Assembly (NCBI GenBank): GCA_009699865.1
Contig: WLNJ01000002.1
Location: 1 to 64,000, forward strand
Length of the DNA: 64,000 bases
From: Actinomycetota bacterium
GTDB taxonomy: Bacteria > Actinomycetota > Thermoleophilia > Solirubrobacterales > Solirubrobacteraceae
Direction: 5' to 3'
Shown here: positions 51,674 to 59,869 of the stretch, piece after piece
Numbering within the stretch: position 1 is the stretch's first letter
Layout: every line of letters starts with the position of its first letter
Notes under the pieces: model-generated
Databases searched by the model: none
What the model saw: only the letters and a program-made list of their open reading frames with translations
What the model was told of the DNA's origin: nothing
Translations under genes and position numbers: made by a program

Positions 51674-53230
51674 TCAGGCCGGAACTGCCGCGGCCCGCCA
51701 GTCGCGCATGAGCAGCGCCAGGTCGGACTCTGAGGGAGACGCCCAGCCCGGTGCGATCCCAAACTCAGCCGCCACCGATCGAGACCCCTCACGCCCGTTG
51801 AGCACATCCACATCATCTGGACGCAGCGCCGCGGGGTGAACCGCCCCAGCTGTGCGAGCAAGCGCCAAGATCTCCTCGCGGATACCGAATAGGTAGCGAC
51901 CGACACGCTCGGATTTGCTCGCTGGATCAATCCCCCGAGCAAGCCATTTGTTCTGAGTGGCAACCCCCGTTGGGCAGCGGTCGGTATGGCAGCGCTGCGA
52001 TTGAATGCAGCCCGCCGACAGCATCACTTCCCTGCCGACGTTGATCCAGTCGCAGCCAATCGCAAACGCCTGAATGCCCCTCTCAGGAAGGCCGAGCCGG
52101 CCAGAGGCAGCGATCACTACCTGTTGGTTGATCCCGTGCTCTCCAAAGATCCGGACAACGGTCGCGAGCGCAAGGGTAAGCGGGAGTCCGACATTGTCAG
52201 TGAAAGCGAGCGGTGCCGCGCCCGTGCCGCCTTCACCGCCATCGATCACGACGAAGTCCACCCCCCGATCTTCCGACGCCATCAGCTTGGCGAGGCGGGC
52301 CCAGAAGCCTTCGTCCCCGACCGCAGATTTGATGCCTACTGGCAAGCCAGTCGCGTCAGCAATCCGCTCGACGAAATCGAGCAGACTGTCCTCATCGCTG
52401 AAAGCCCGGTGGTATGGCGGGCTGACACAGTCAACCCCCGCTGGAACTCCCCTGATTGCCGCTATCTCGCTTGAGACCTTGACCGCAGGGAGCATTCCAC
52501 CCAACCCTGCCTTGGCACCTTGACTGAGCTTGACCTCAATGGCCCTGACCGGATTCTGCTGGCAAATTGCCACTAGCCGCGCGAGGTCAAAGTTTCCCTT
52601 CTCGTCTCTACATCCGAAGTATCCGGTGCCGACCTGGAAGATCAGGTCGCCTCCGCACTGGTGATAGGGACTCAGTCCCCCCTCTCCCGTGCTCTGGAAG
52701 GCACCTCCAATAGTCGCCCCGCGGTTGAGGGACTCGACTGCCGGTCCACTTAGAGCCCCAAAGCTCATTCCGCTGATATTGACAATTGAGGCAGGCCGGA
52801 AAGCGTGGGTTCTCCCCCGATGAGCGCCGAGAATCTTCGCCACTGGCACTGGTGAGCCGGGGATCGGAACCGGGCCTTGTGGTGGGAACGCTGCCGGTCT
52901 CACAATCACATGGTTGGGAGTCAGCTCAAGATCCATGTCCGTCCCGAATCCGAATCGATTGTCCTGCCCCTTCGATGTGGAGTAGATCCAGCGCCGCTGG
53001 TCCCTGCTGAACGGCCGCTCACTGTCGTTGCTCGTGACGATGTACTGCCGCAACTCGGGGCCCACTAGCTCAAGGATGAAACGGAAGTGACCCAAGATCG
53101 GCCATGTCCGCAGGATCGAGTGCTTCTTCTGCGTGATGTCCCAGATAACTAGGACCAGAAGGAGCGCTGCAATACCAAGTAGGACCAGCCAACCGTTACT
53201 CACATCAACCACGCTACCAGCGGGTCCCAT
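51674..53230 (-). CDS. Stand-alone glutamate-synthase FMN/Fe-S domain protein
   Basis: A 518-residue protein. One N-terminal membrane helix (about 12-32) precedes the FMN-binding TIM-barrel domain of glutamate synthase: MSFGALSGPAVESLNRGA, STGEGGLSPYH, IEVKLSQGAKAGLGGMLP, PPYHRAFSDEDSL, VIDGGEGGTGAAPLAF and the cysteine motif GCIQSQRCHTDRCPTGVATQ, whose spacing matches the 3Fe-4S cluster of GltB. The N-terminal amidotransferase domain of GltB is absent. The gene begins 8 bp after a class-I glutamine amidotransferase gene, which could supply ammonia. The ATG at 53230 is chosen; a TTG 12 bp upstream is also in frame. Reaction not known for this subfamily. Confidence 0.9.
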   Translation of the reverse strand: MGPAGSVVDVSNGWLVLLGIAALLLVLVIWDITQKKHSILRTWPILGHFRFILELVGPELRQYIVTSNDSERPFSRDQRRWIYSTSKGQDNRFGFGTDMDLELTPNHVIVRPAAFPPQGPVPIPGSPVPVAKILGAHRGRTHAFRPASIVNISGMSFGALSGPAVESLNRGATIGGAFQSTGEGGLSPYHQCGGDLIFQVGTGYFGCRDEKGNFDLARLVAICQQNPVRAIEVKLSQGAKAGLGGMLPAVKVSSEIAAIRGVPAGVDCVSPPYHRAFSDEDSLLDFVERIADATGLPVGIKSAVGDEGFWARLAKLMASEDRGVDFVVIDGGEGGTGAAPLAFTDNVGLPLTLALATVVRIFGEHGINQQVVIAASGRLGLPERGIQAFAIGCDWINVGREVMLSAGCIQSQRCHTDRCPTGVATQNKWLARGIDPASKSERVGRYLFGIREEILALARTAGAVHPAALRPDDVDVLNGREGSRSVAAEFGIAPGWASPSESDLALLMRDWRAAAVPA

Positions 53231-53238
53231 CCCTGAGG

Positions 53239-53946
53239 TCAAGCAGCGGAGTTGGCCTCAACGACAGCAAGGAATCTGTCGGCGATCTCAGCACCGATCA
53301 GCTCAGCCTCAGCGCCGTACCGTTCTAGCCCAGCTCGTATTCCAGCGACATCGACTCGCTCAGCGGTGAGCCGCTCGATGGCACTCGCAATCCACTCCTC
53401 GACTATCTGACCGGTGGCCTCCAGATGGAACTGGACGCCCCATGCGTTGGCGTCCAGAACCTTGAACGCCTGCTCACACACGGTTACTGCCGCAGTCCTT
53501 GCCACCGCATCAGAGAGCTTGATCTTGTAGCGGTGCCAGGCCAGAAGGTGGGTGCCTCCATCTGGAATGACACTCAGCAGTGGATCGTCGCTTGATGCGA
53601 TCACAGGGTGGATCTCGACCCAGCCAATCTCTGGCTGGTCCATCCGGATTGCCGTTCCGCCAACCTCTTCAGCAAGGAGTTGCGCGCCAAAGCAAACTGC
53701 CAAGAGCGGAATGCCTAATTCCAGCGCGAGTGACACCTCGGCCCGCACCGCCCCTACCCACGGCTCGAAGCGGTCGTCGTCCGGGTTGGCTTCAGATCCG
53801 AGGATGATGATCCCGTCAAACGGACCCGCTGGTGGTGAGTCAAAGCGGGGCTCCCACCAAGTGACATCTGCTCCCGCATGCGCAATGGGGGCCTCAAGCG
53901 CGCCCAGCGGAGTGTCGGCATCAGGCTGGACAACAAGCAGTTTCAT
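53239..53946 (-). CDS. Class I glutamine amidotransferase
   Basis: A 235-residue GATase. The catalytic triad is visible: Cys in LLAVCFGAQLLAEEVGG (about 90), His in GVQFHLEAT (about 175) and Glu two residues later. N-terminal IILGSEANPDDD is the oxyanion strand turn. It releases ammonia from glutamine or hydrolyses gamma-glutamyl compounds; the acceptor is not encoded in the protein. The start overlaps the LOG gene by 4 nt, and the FMN/Fe-S protein follows 8 bp later, suggesting a two-protein enzyme. Confidence 0.92.
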   Translation of the reverse strand: MKLLVVQPDADTPLGALEAPIAHAGADVTWWEPRFDSPPAGPFDGIIILGSEANPDDDRFEPWVGAVRAEVSLALELGIPLLAVCFGAQLLAEEVGGTAIRMDQPEIGWVEIHPVIASSDDPLLSVIPDGGTHLLAWHRYKIKLSDAVARTAAVTVCEQAFKVLDANAWGVQFHLEATGQIVEEWIASAIERLTAERVDVAGIRAGLERYGAEAELIGAEIADRFLAVVEANSAA

Positions 53947-54701
53947 CCCGTACTCCTGACTGCAGCTAGGTCAATCTCGGCTTGCACGGCGGCAAGGGCC
54001 TCCTGCGGCGTGTCGGCGATGTGGACCAGCTGTCGGTCGTCAGCATCCACCAGACCTAGTCCCATCAATTTGTCCTCAATCCACTCAAGCATTCCGCCCC
54101 AGAATGTCGAGTCGAGCAGAACCAAGGGGAAATGCTCAATCTTTCCGGTCTGCATCAGCACGAGAGCTTCGAACATCTCGTCCAAGGTGCCAAAGCCACC
54201 GGGTGCAATCAGGAACCCACTTGAGTAGCGGACGAACATCAGACGCCTCACAAAGAAGTGCTCAAATGTGATTGAGAGATCCAAATATGGGTTGGGCTCC
54301 TGCTCATGAGGGAGAGAGATATTGCATCCGACGGAGAGGGCGCCCGCATCCTTAGCCCCTCGGTTGGCTGCCTCCATCACGCCGGGGCCGCCTCCGGTGA
54401 TGATGGAAAATCCGCTCTCCCCGAGGAGCTTTGCCGTGTCTCGGGCGAGTGCGTAGTGCTGGTGTGTCCGCTCTGTTCGGGAGGAGCCGAAGACTGAGAC
54501 GGCAAGCTCAATCTGAGCCATCGTCGCGAAGCCAGTTTCAATCTCGTCGCGAATGCGATCAACCCGGGCAGGGTCCCCTATCGCAAGATGCGAACCGGCC
54601 CAAGCAAGGAGCTCACGGTCAATAGCTCCCTTTCCACCTAGATTCACCTCTACATGGTCGCCGTCTATGGATTCAGACACGACCTCAGTCAAGCAGAGCA
54701 A
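53943..54701 (-). CDS. LOG-family (TIGR00730) nucleotide phosphoribohydrolase-like protein
   Basis: A protein of up to 252 residues. It has the lysine-decarboxylase-like/LOG fold: VSVFGSSRTERTHQHY, SIITGGGPGVMEAANRGAKDAGA, FFVRRLMFVRYSSGFLIAPGGFGTLDEMFEALVLMQTGKI (P-G-G-x-G-T-x-x-E). Such enzymes cleave nucleoside monophosphates to base plus ribose 5-phosphate. Translation may start at TTG 54701 or GTG 54680; neither has a good Shine-Dalgarno. It begins about 13 bp after the 3D-domain gene stop and overlaps the amidotransferase gene. Confidence 0.9.
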   Translation of the reverse strand: MLCLTEVVSESIDGDHVEVNLGGKGAIDRELLAWAGSHLAIGDPARVDRIRDEIETGFATMAQIELAVSVFGSSRTERTHQHYALARDTAKLLGESGFSIITGGGPGVMEAANRGAKDAGALSVGCNISLPHEQEPNPYLDLSITFEHFFVRRLMFVRYSSGFLIAPGGFGTLDEMFEALVLMQTGKIEHFPLVLLDSTFWGGMLEWIEDKLMGLGLVDADDRQLVHIADTPQEALAAVQAEIDLAAVRSTG

Positions 54702-54713
54702 CCAGCGAGCTGA

Positions 54714-55559
54714 TTAGTGAGTGCATCTCCAGCCATGGATCTTCCGCCTTGCTACCGCCGGTGGAAGAACATGAAGCTTCGCGTGACTCAGTGAGCTACC
54801 TCCACCCCGCGTGGCTGGTGCTGGGCGGTAGACATCAATGTGGCGCCCCTTGATCGCCCCACCGGTGTCTTGGGCACAGAGCCAGTTTCGGCGATACGGA
54901 ATCTTGACTGCGCTTCCAAAGCTGATGACCTTCGGGTCAACGGCGATCGACCCCCAATCCTTCAGAGGGCGTGATGCGCCATTACCGAAACGGACGTACT
55001 TGGGCGGCACCCAGATAACACCCTTTCCTCTGGACCAGCCTCCCGCCGAAAGCCTAAACGTGACCTTTCTGTGACCGGCAGGAGCCTTCGTCCACCAAAA
55101 GCCTTCGTTGAGCCAGAAGGGTGGCCATACTGCCAGCCCTTGACTGCCGCCCATCCAGTGGCCTCCGCTTACCCAGTGAACGTGCGCTCCGCTCTCTGCG
55201 GTTCCGTCACCCTCCATGGCAACGCCGCTGGACGAGTAGAGCCAGTCAACGCGATGAAGCCCCTTCAAGCCCGGTGCCTTGATCTTGACCCCCTTGAACC
55301 AGCGCTCTGGGACCGACCAGTACTGGGTGATCAGAACCCCGGTCAGGTCCTGCTCTGTCTTGATGGGAAAGCGCGGGACTGGCTTCTTGGGCTTCGGCTT
55401 CGGCTTCGGCTTTGGCTTCGGCTTGACCGTTGTGGTCGTGGTTCCGGGCTCCGCGCCTCCTGACGTGTCAGCCAAGGCAACCGTGTTGCTCGCAGCAAAC
55501 GCACAACCCGCAAGGGCCGTAACCACTGCAGCAGTTGTGCGTTTGTTAGTCATCGTCAT
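54714..55559 (-). CDS. Secreted 3D-domain protein
   Basis: A 281-residue exported protein. A signal peptide (about 1-30, ending LADT) is followed by a threonine run and the basic linker VKPKPKPKPKPKPKKP, then a 3D (three-Asp) domain: GSIAVDPKVISFGSAVKIPYRRNWLCAQDTGGAIKGRHIDVYRPA near 205-255, with all three Asp. 3D domains occur in wall-lytic enzymes such as MltA and RpfB-related proteins, so binding or cleavage of peptidoglycan is likely. Codons for the first Met overlap the deacetylase stop by 4 nt. Confidence 0.88.
   Translation of the reverse strand: MTMTNKRTTAAVVTALAGCAFAASNTVALADTSGGAEPGTTTTTVKPKPKPKPKPKPKKPVPRFPIKTEQDLTGVLITQYWSVPERWFKGVKIKAPGLKGLHRVDWLYSSSGVAMEGDGTAESGAHVHWVSGGHWMGGSQGLAVWPPFWLNEGFWWTKAPAGHRKVTFRLSAGGWSRGKGVIWVPPKYVRFGNGASRPLKDWGSIAVDPKVISFGSAVKIPYRRNWLCAQDTGGAIKGRHIDVYRPAPATRGGGSSLSHAKLHVLPPAVARRKIHGWRCTH
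55390..55425 (-). repeat. Tandem 6-bp repeats encoding the Lys-Pro linker
   Basis: The plus strand shows six GGCTTC/GGCTTT units in tandem, encoding K-P pairs on the minus strand. The number may vary between strains. Confidence 0.8.
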
Positions 55560-56794
55560 CCGTAAGTTATTTTGAGTCCCAGTAGCGTTTCGACACTGAC
55601 AACGCGATACCCCCTGCGCGAGAGGGTGGAAAGGATCGTGTCGGCGGCTGCGACGCTCTGTGACCGGTCGCCACCACCATCATGCATCAGAATGATCGAC
55701 CCGGGGCGAACTTGCGCCAGTACTCGGCTCGCAATCGCACCCGATCCCGGTCGTGCCCAGTCCGTTGGGTCTACATCCCACTGGATCGTGAGCATCGACT
55801 GGGCTCTCGCAATCCCCACTAGAGAACTGGAAATTGCCCCATACGGAGCGCGGAACAGACACGGAGTAAAGCCGACCTGCGAGGTAATCCGGGCCTTAGT
55901 CCGCCTCAGCTCAGATGATGCAAATGTACCCCCACCCGACAACACTGGATGGGACCAGGAGTGGTCGCCGATCATGTGGCCCTGGGCAAGGATCTGCTTC
56001 TGAACTGCCGAGCGCCCCGACATTTGGTTCCCGACCTCAAAGAAGGTTGCATGGGCGCCGTGGCGCTTCAGGGTCGCGAGCATCCCCGCCGTGTAGGGCG
56101 ATGGCCCATCGTCAAAAGAGATTGCTACGACTCGGTGGGCGCGGCTTGAGTTCGACCTGACCGACGCACCTTTCGCAACGCACCCTGATGGGACCGCTTT
56201 GACATAACGGGCAGACGCAGGGCTCGCGGGAAGACGGTCTGAACACCCCGGCACCGTGCAACCGGCGGAGTCAACCCACGCACTGGACGCCTGCCAGCGG
56301 AACTTGCCGATCCCGAGCCCGGCCCCGGTCGCCGGGACTGTGGCAACAAGCCTGTTCGAAGCGGGCCTGCTGATCGAAACACCTGGAAGCACCTTCGGTC
56401 CTGAGGGATCTCCGGCCCCGTTGAGGTCCTCCTTCACGATCCTCGGCTTTCCGTCAACGGCCTTGACGCAAAGCCTGCGCACCGCGACCCCAGTTCCAGG
56501 CCTAAACAGCTCCACACAGAGTGACCGACCATCCAAAGCGGAGATACTCGCTGCAGAGATCGTGCCTGAGGTCCGCAGTGACAGAACGACATTGAGCCCC
56601 TTCTGAGTCAGCGTCGCAGCCCGGAGATCAAGCGGCCACTGGGGCCCTGTCGGAGCATTCGCGGCACTACCGTCGCGAGTGCGATCGGTTGAAGCAGCGG
56701 CTGGGGCAGCCAGCGAAACCCCGCACGCCAACAGCAGAGCGGCCGAGCCTAAGCCTCTGGCGGTGAGTTGCTTGCGGTTGAAAGTGTTGCTCAT
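55556..56794 (-). CDS. Secreted polysaccharide deacetylase
   Basis: A 412-residue exported enzyme. A signal peptide (about 1-33, ending PAAAS) precedes a strand-rich region of about 150 residues with paired cysteines, then a NodB deacetylase domain: VVAISFDDGPSPYTAGML (Asp-Asp), HGAHATFFEVGNQM, MIGDHSWSHPVLSGG (His-x3-His), CLFRAPYGA and the C-terminal PGSIILMHDGGGDRS. It should remove acetyl groups from wall or capsule glycans. The ATG at 56794 follows GGAGGG. It is the first gene of the five-gene run with 3D, LOG, GATase and GltB-like genes; a TACGCT box stands 18 nt upstream. Confidence 0.92.
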   Translation of the reverse strand: MSNTFNRKQLTARGLGSAALLLACGVSLAAPAAASTDRTRDGSAANAPTGPQWPLDLRAATLTQKGLNVVLSLRTSGTISAASISALDGRSLCVELFRPGTGVAVRRLCVKAVDGKPRIVKEDLNGAGDPSGPKVLPGVSISRPASNRLVATVPATGAGLGIGKFRWQASSAWVDSAGCTVPGCSDRLPASPASARYVKAVPSGCVAKGASVRSNSSRAHRVVAISFDDGPSPYTAGMLATLKRHGAHATFFEVGNQMSGRSAVQKQILAQGHMIGDHSWSHPVLSGGGTFASSELRRTKARITSQVGFTPCLFRAPYGAISSSLVGIARAQSMLTIQWDVDPTDWARPGSGAIASRVLAQVRPGSIILMHDGGGDRSQSVAAADTILSTLSRRGYRVVSVETLLGLKITYG

Positions 56795-56842
56795 CGGAAG
56801 TTCCCTCCAAGCGTAGTGCGGGGCCACCCCGGAAACGGAACT

Positions 56843-56867
56843 GGGACGGGGCAACGCGCCCCGTCCC
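56843..56867 (-). terminator. Hairpin after the acyl-CoA dehydrogenase gene
   Basis: GGGACGGGGC and GCCCCGTCCC form a perfect 10-bp stem, 15 bp after the dehydrogenase stop. Confidence 0.7.
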
Positions 56868-56881
56868 TTCAATCCGTCTGC

Positions 56882-58147
56882 CTAGCGGAGGCGCATGCCA
56901 CTGATGGCACGCGAGATAACAACCCGCTGAATCTCTGAGGTTCCCTCGAAGATCATGTAGATCTTGGCATCGCGATGCCAACGCTCGACTGGGTACTCGC
57001 GGGTGTAACCGTTGCCACCGAGAATCTGGATGGCACGCTCAGTTGCCTTGACGGCCACCTCTCCAGCCTTTGCCTTGCTCATTGAGCCCTCGGCGCGCTT
57101 GAACTCAACACCGGTGCGACCCATCCAAGCTGCACGCCAAACCAGGAGGCGTGCGGCGTCAATCTCCATCGCCATGTCGGCGAGGTCGAATGCGATGGAC
57201 TGGTTGTCGATGATTGGGCGACCGAACTGCTCGCGTGTCTTGGCGTACTCAAGGGAGTACTCGTAGGCTGCGCGGGCGATACCGAGGGCCTGAGCACCAA
57301 CGGTCGGACGGGTTGCCTCGAAGGTCTGCATCGAGGCCTGCCCCTTGCTCTTCTTGCCCTCGCGAACTCGGGCAAGTCGCTCATCGAGCTTCTCCTTGCC
57401 ACCAAGGAGGCAGTCACCTGGGATCCGGCAGTCGTCAAGGTGAACATCCGCCGTGTGTGAAGCGCGAATGCCGTGCTTCTTGACCTTGGCACCCTGCTCG
57501 CAGCCCTTGGTTCCCGGAGGAATGATGAACGCTGCGTGGCCACGTGAGCCGAGCTCCTTGTCAACCGTCGCGGTCACGACGTGAACATTGGCGATACCAC
57601 CGTTTGTGGCCCATGACTTCTGCCCGTTGAGGATCCACTCGTTCGTGGCCTCGTCGTACTTGGCAGTCGTGCGCTGAGCTGACACGTCTGAACCTGCCTC
57701 TGGCTCGGAAGCACAGAAGGCCGCGATCTTGACGTCGTCTGCCGTGCCGTAGCACTGCGGGATCCATTCGCCGATCTGCTCGCCGGTGCCCTGCCCGACA
57801 ATCGCGGCAACGGCAAGGCCGGTGCCCATGATTGACATCCCGATGCCAGCGTCGCCCCAGAAGAGCTCCTCGTTGACAATCGGAAGGGAGAGGCCTGTCT
57901 CGTCACCGAAGAACTGTGCCATGGCGTCAAAGCCGTACAGGCCGATCTTGGCTGCTTCCTGGACGATTTCCCATGGGAACTCTTCGCGCTCATCCCATTC
58001 GTGGGCTGCGGGGCGCATTACGCCCTCGGCAAAGCCGTGGACCCAATCCTTGACTTCCTTCTGCTCGTCGCTGAGTTCGAGCGAAAACTTGACTGGAGCC
58101 GGTGCTGGAGTCTCGTCGGCTGTTGGTTCAGGTGCTGTCGTTGCCAT
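56882..58147 (-). CDS. Acyl-CoA dehydrogenase
   Basis: A 421-residue FAD enzyme that introduces the alpha-beta double bond of acyl-CoA in beta-oxidation. An acidic/proline-rich N-terminal extension of about 20 residues precedes the helical domain LELSDEQKEVKDWVHGFAEGVMRPAAHEWD, the beta domain with CASEPEAGSDVSAQRTTA and NGQKSWATNGG, and the C-terminal domain with KTREQFGRPIIDNQSIAFDLADM, ILGGNGYTREYPVERWHRDAKIY and catalytic Glu in IFEGTSEIQR. Chain-length preference unknown. A palindrome-rich promoter (58162-58208) indicates specific transcriptional control. Confidence 0.95.
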   Translation of the reverse strand: MATTAPEPTADETPAPAPVKFSLELSDEQKEVKDWVHGFAEGVMRPAAHEWDEREEFPWEIVQEAAKIGLYGFDAMAQFFGDETGLSLPIVNEELFWGDAGIGMSIMGTGLAVAAIVGQGTGEQIGEWIPQCYGTADDVKIAAFCASEPEAGSDVSAQRTTAKYDEATNEWILNGQKSWATNGGIANVHVVTATVDKELGSRGHAAFIIPPGTKGCEQGAKVKKHGIRASHTADVHLDDCRIPGDCLLGGKEKLDERLARVREGKKSKGQASMQTFEATRPTVGAQALGIARAAYEYSLEYAKTREQFGRPIIDNQSIAFDLADMAMEIDAARLLVWRAAWMGRTGVEFKRAEGSMSKAKAGEVAVKATERAIQILGGNGYTREYPVERWHRDAKIYMIFEGTSEIQRVVISRAISGMRLR

Positions 58148-58161
58148 GGTGCGGTGATCCC

Positions 58162-58208
58162 TTTCAGTCTGAAAACTGGTCGTTCGCGAACATTGACTCG
58201 CGAGTCAA
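58162..58208. promoter_or_regulatory. Three palindromes upstream of acyl-CoA dehydrogenase
   Basis: TTTCAG-T-CTGAAA (58162-58174), GTTCGCGAAC (58182-58191) and TTGACTCGCGAGTCAA (58193-58208, perfect 16 bp) lie 15-61 bp before the ATG. The last has the size and symmetry of a TetR-family operator. No regulator gene is adjacent. Confidence 0.65.
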
Positions 58209-58284
58209 CGGAATGCTACACCGCGTCACGACGGGATGACGCAGTGGCACAACCGACCACCACTACGCCATCAGGAGAGCCTCG

Positions 58285-59145
58285 CTATACAGCCGGACCG
58301 TCAGGCCCGAAATCGCCCCATCCGTCAACGAATACATCGAGGATCAACTCGCCACCTGGAGCCGCGCGGTAGCCGGAGAGGTCGGTAATCCCTGCCTCTG
58401 CGAGAACCTCGTCGTCAATGAATGTGTTGCCGGTACAGGAGGCAGGATCGCGGGCAAGGATCACAGCAGCGGAGTCCGCGATGATCCCCGGCGTCCGAGT
58501 GCGACTCATCGCTTCATCCCCACCGAGGAGATTCTGGACTGCTGCGGTCGCGATGATCGTGCGAGGCCAGAGGCAGTTGGCTGCCACGCCGTTGACTGCC
58601 TCTGTTGCGCCGAACCCCAGAGTCAGCATCGACATGCCGAACTTCGAGAGCGTGTACGGGGCATGGGTGGCCAGCCATTTCGGGTCTGAGTCCAGTGGCG
58701 GGCTCAAGGAAAGGATGTGCGCGCGATCTGAGTTGCGCAGGTGGGGAAGACACGCCTGAGTGACGGCAAATGCGCCCCGGGCGTTGATGTTGAGCATCAG
58801 GTCAAAGCGCTTGATTGGAAGGTCCCCCGGCGCTGAGAGGTTGATTGCCGAGGCATTGTTGATGCAGATGTCAATCCCGCCGAACTGGGCGACCGTCTTC
58901 TCTACCGCTGAGGTAACTGAGTCCTCGTCGCGGATGTCCCCAAGGATGGGAAGAGCGTTGCCACCAGCAGCTTCGATTGCGGCTGCTGCAGTGTGGATCG
59001 TGCCTGGGAGTCGGGGATCAGGAGTATCTGTCTTGGCTACGAAGGCAACATTGGCCCCCTCGGATGCAAGCTTCTCAGCGATCGCAAGGCCGATCCCTCT
59101 GCTGCCGCCCGACATAAAGACTGTTCTGCCCTCAAATTCGCCCAC
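58285..59145 (-). CDS. Short-chain dehydrogenase (HSDL2-like)
   Basis: A 286-residue NAD(P)-dependent SDR: TVFMSGGSRGIGLAIAEKLASEGANVAFVAK, then NNASAINLSAP, SLSPPLD with the active-site region, and the Y-x-x-x-K motif HAPYTLSKFGMSML, followed by NCLWPRTIIATAA. The SGGSRGIG and LSPPL segments are those of hydroxysteroid-dehydrogenase-like protein 2 relatives, which act on fatty or steroid substrates. GTG start with GGAGGA 8 nt upstream. It precedes the acyl-CoA dehydrogenase by about 140 bp on the same strand. Confidence 0.9.
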   Translation of the reverse strand: MGEFEGRTVFMSGGSRGIGLAIAEKLASEGANVAFVAKTDTPDPRLPGTIHTAAAAIEAAGGNALPILGDIRDEDSVTSAVEKTVAQFGGIDICINNASAINLSAPGDLPIKRFDLMLNINARGAFAVTQACLPHLRNSDRAHILSLSPPLDSDPKWLATHAPYTLSKFGMSMLTLGFGATEAVNGVAANCLWPRTIIATAAVQNLLGGDEAMSRTRTPGIIADSAAVILARDPASCTGNTFIDDEVLAEAGITDLSGYRAAPGGELILDVFVDGWGDFGPDGPAV

Positions 59146-59252
59146 GATTCCATCCTCCGGTCTCTGTATTCAACGCGGCATTCCGCGACTCGCCGAGCAT
59201 ACGCTGGCCGCCACTCCCCCCGCCTCCAGCCTTTGCTAACCTTGCGTAAGCA

Positions 59253-59747
59253 ATGCCCCCTCTCGACCCGAGAACAACCATCGGACACCTCCACCTCAAG
59301 GTGTCCGACCTCGACAGGGCTATTGCCTTCTACGGGGGCGTACTCGGATTTGAGCTCACACAACGACACGGAGATGAGGCCGCGTTCCTCTCCGCAGGCG
59401 GCTACCACCACCACATCGGTCTCAACACATGGGCGAGCCGCGGTGGCAACCCACCGCCCCCAGGAACCACTGGCCTCTTCCACGCCGCAATCCTCTACCC
59501 CGACCGCCCCGCGCTGGCCGACGCTCTGCGTCGACTGTTGAATGCAGGACACCCACTTGAGGGGGCCGCGGACCACGGGGTCAGCGAAGCGATCTACCTC
59601 AGCGACCCAGACGGGAACGGCCTGGAGCTCTACCGAGACCGAGCCGAGTCCCAATGGCCACGCAACACTGACGGCACGCTCGAGATGGGAACCCTGCCCC
59701 TCGACCTGAACGCCCTGCTCGCCGAAGTACCCAACCAGCCCGCCTGA
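59253..59747 (+). CDS. Glyoxalase/bleomycin-resistance (VOC) fold protein
   Basis: A 164-residue VOC protein, probably a metal-dependent dioxygenase or related enzyme (CatE-like). Metal ligands are visible at the usual places: His in TIGHLHLKVSDLDRAIAFYGGVLGFEL, His in GGYHHHIGLNTW and Glu in LELYRD after ISDPDGNGLE-like LSDPDGNGLELY. Only one VOC module is obvious. TAACCT lies 10 nt before the ATG. Divergent from the SDR gene. Confidence 0.9.
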   Translation: MPPLDPRTTIGHLHLKVSDLDRAIAFYGGVLGFELTQRHGDEAAFLSAGGYHHHIGLNTWASRGGNPPPPGTTGLFHAAILYPDRPALADALRRLLNAGHPLEGAADHGVSEAIYLSDPDGNGLELYRDRAESQWPRNTDGTLEMGTLPLDLNALLAEVPNQPA

Positions 59748-59869
59748 CCTCCGCAGAAAGGCCATGGCTCATTCCTTGACGCCGCGTCAAGTCGCGGCGC
59801 GCGGCGAGTGTCTATGTGCCAGACTCATCGCCAGATAGGAGTTCCACGCGACTTGGGGGAGGCAGCGTC

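Noticed and set aside
55390-55425. Short tandem array resembling a minisatellite or CRISPR start
   Set aside because: Units are 6 bp and simply encode the Lys-Pro linker of the 3D-domain protein; there are no spacers.
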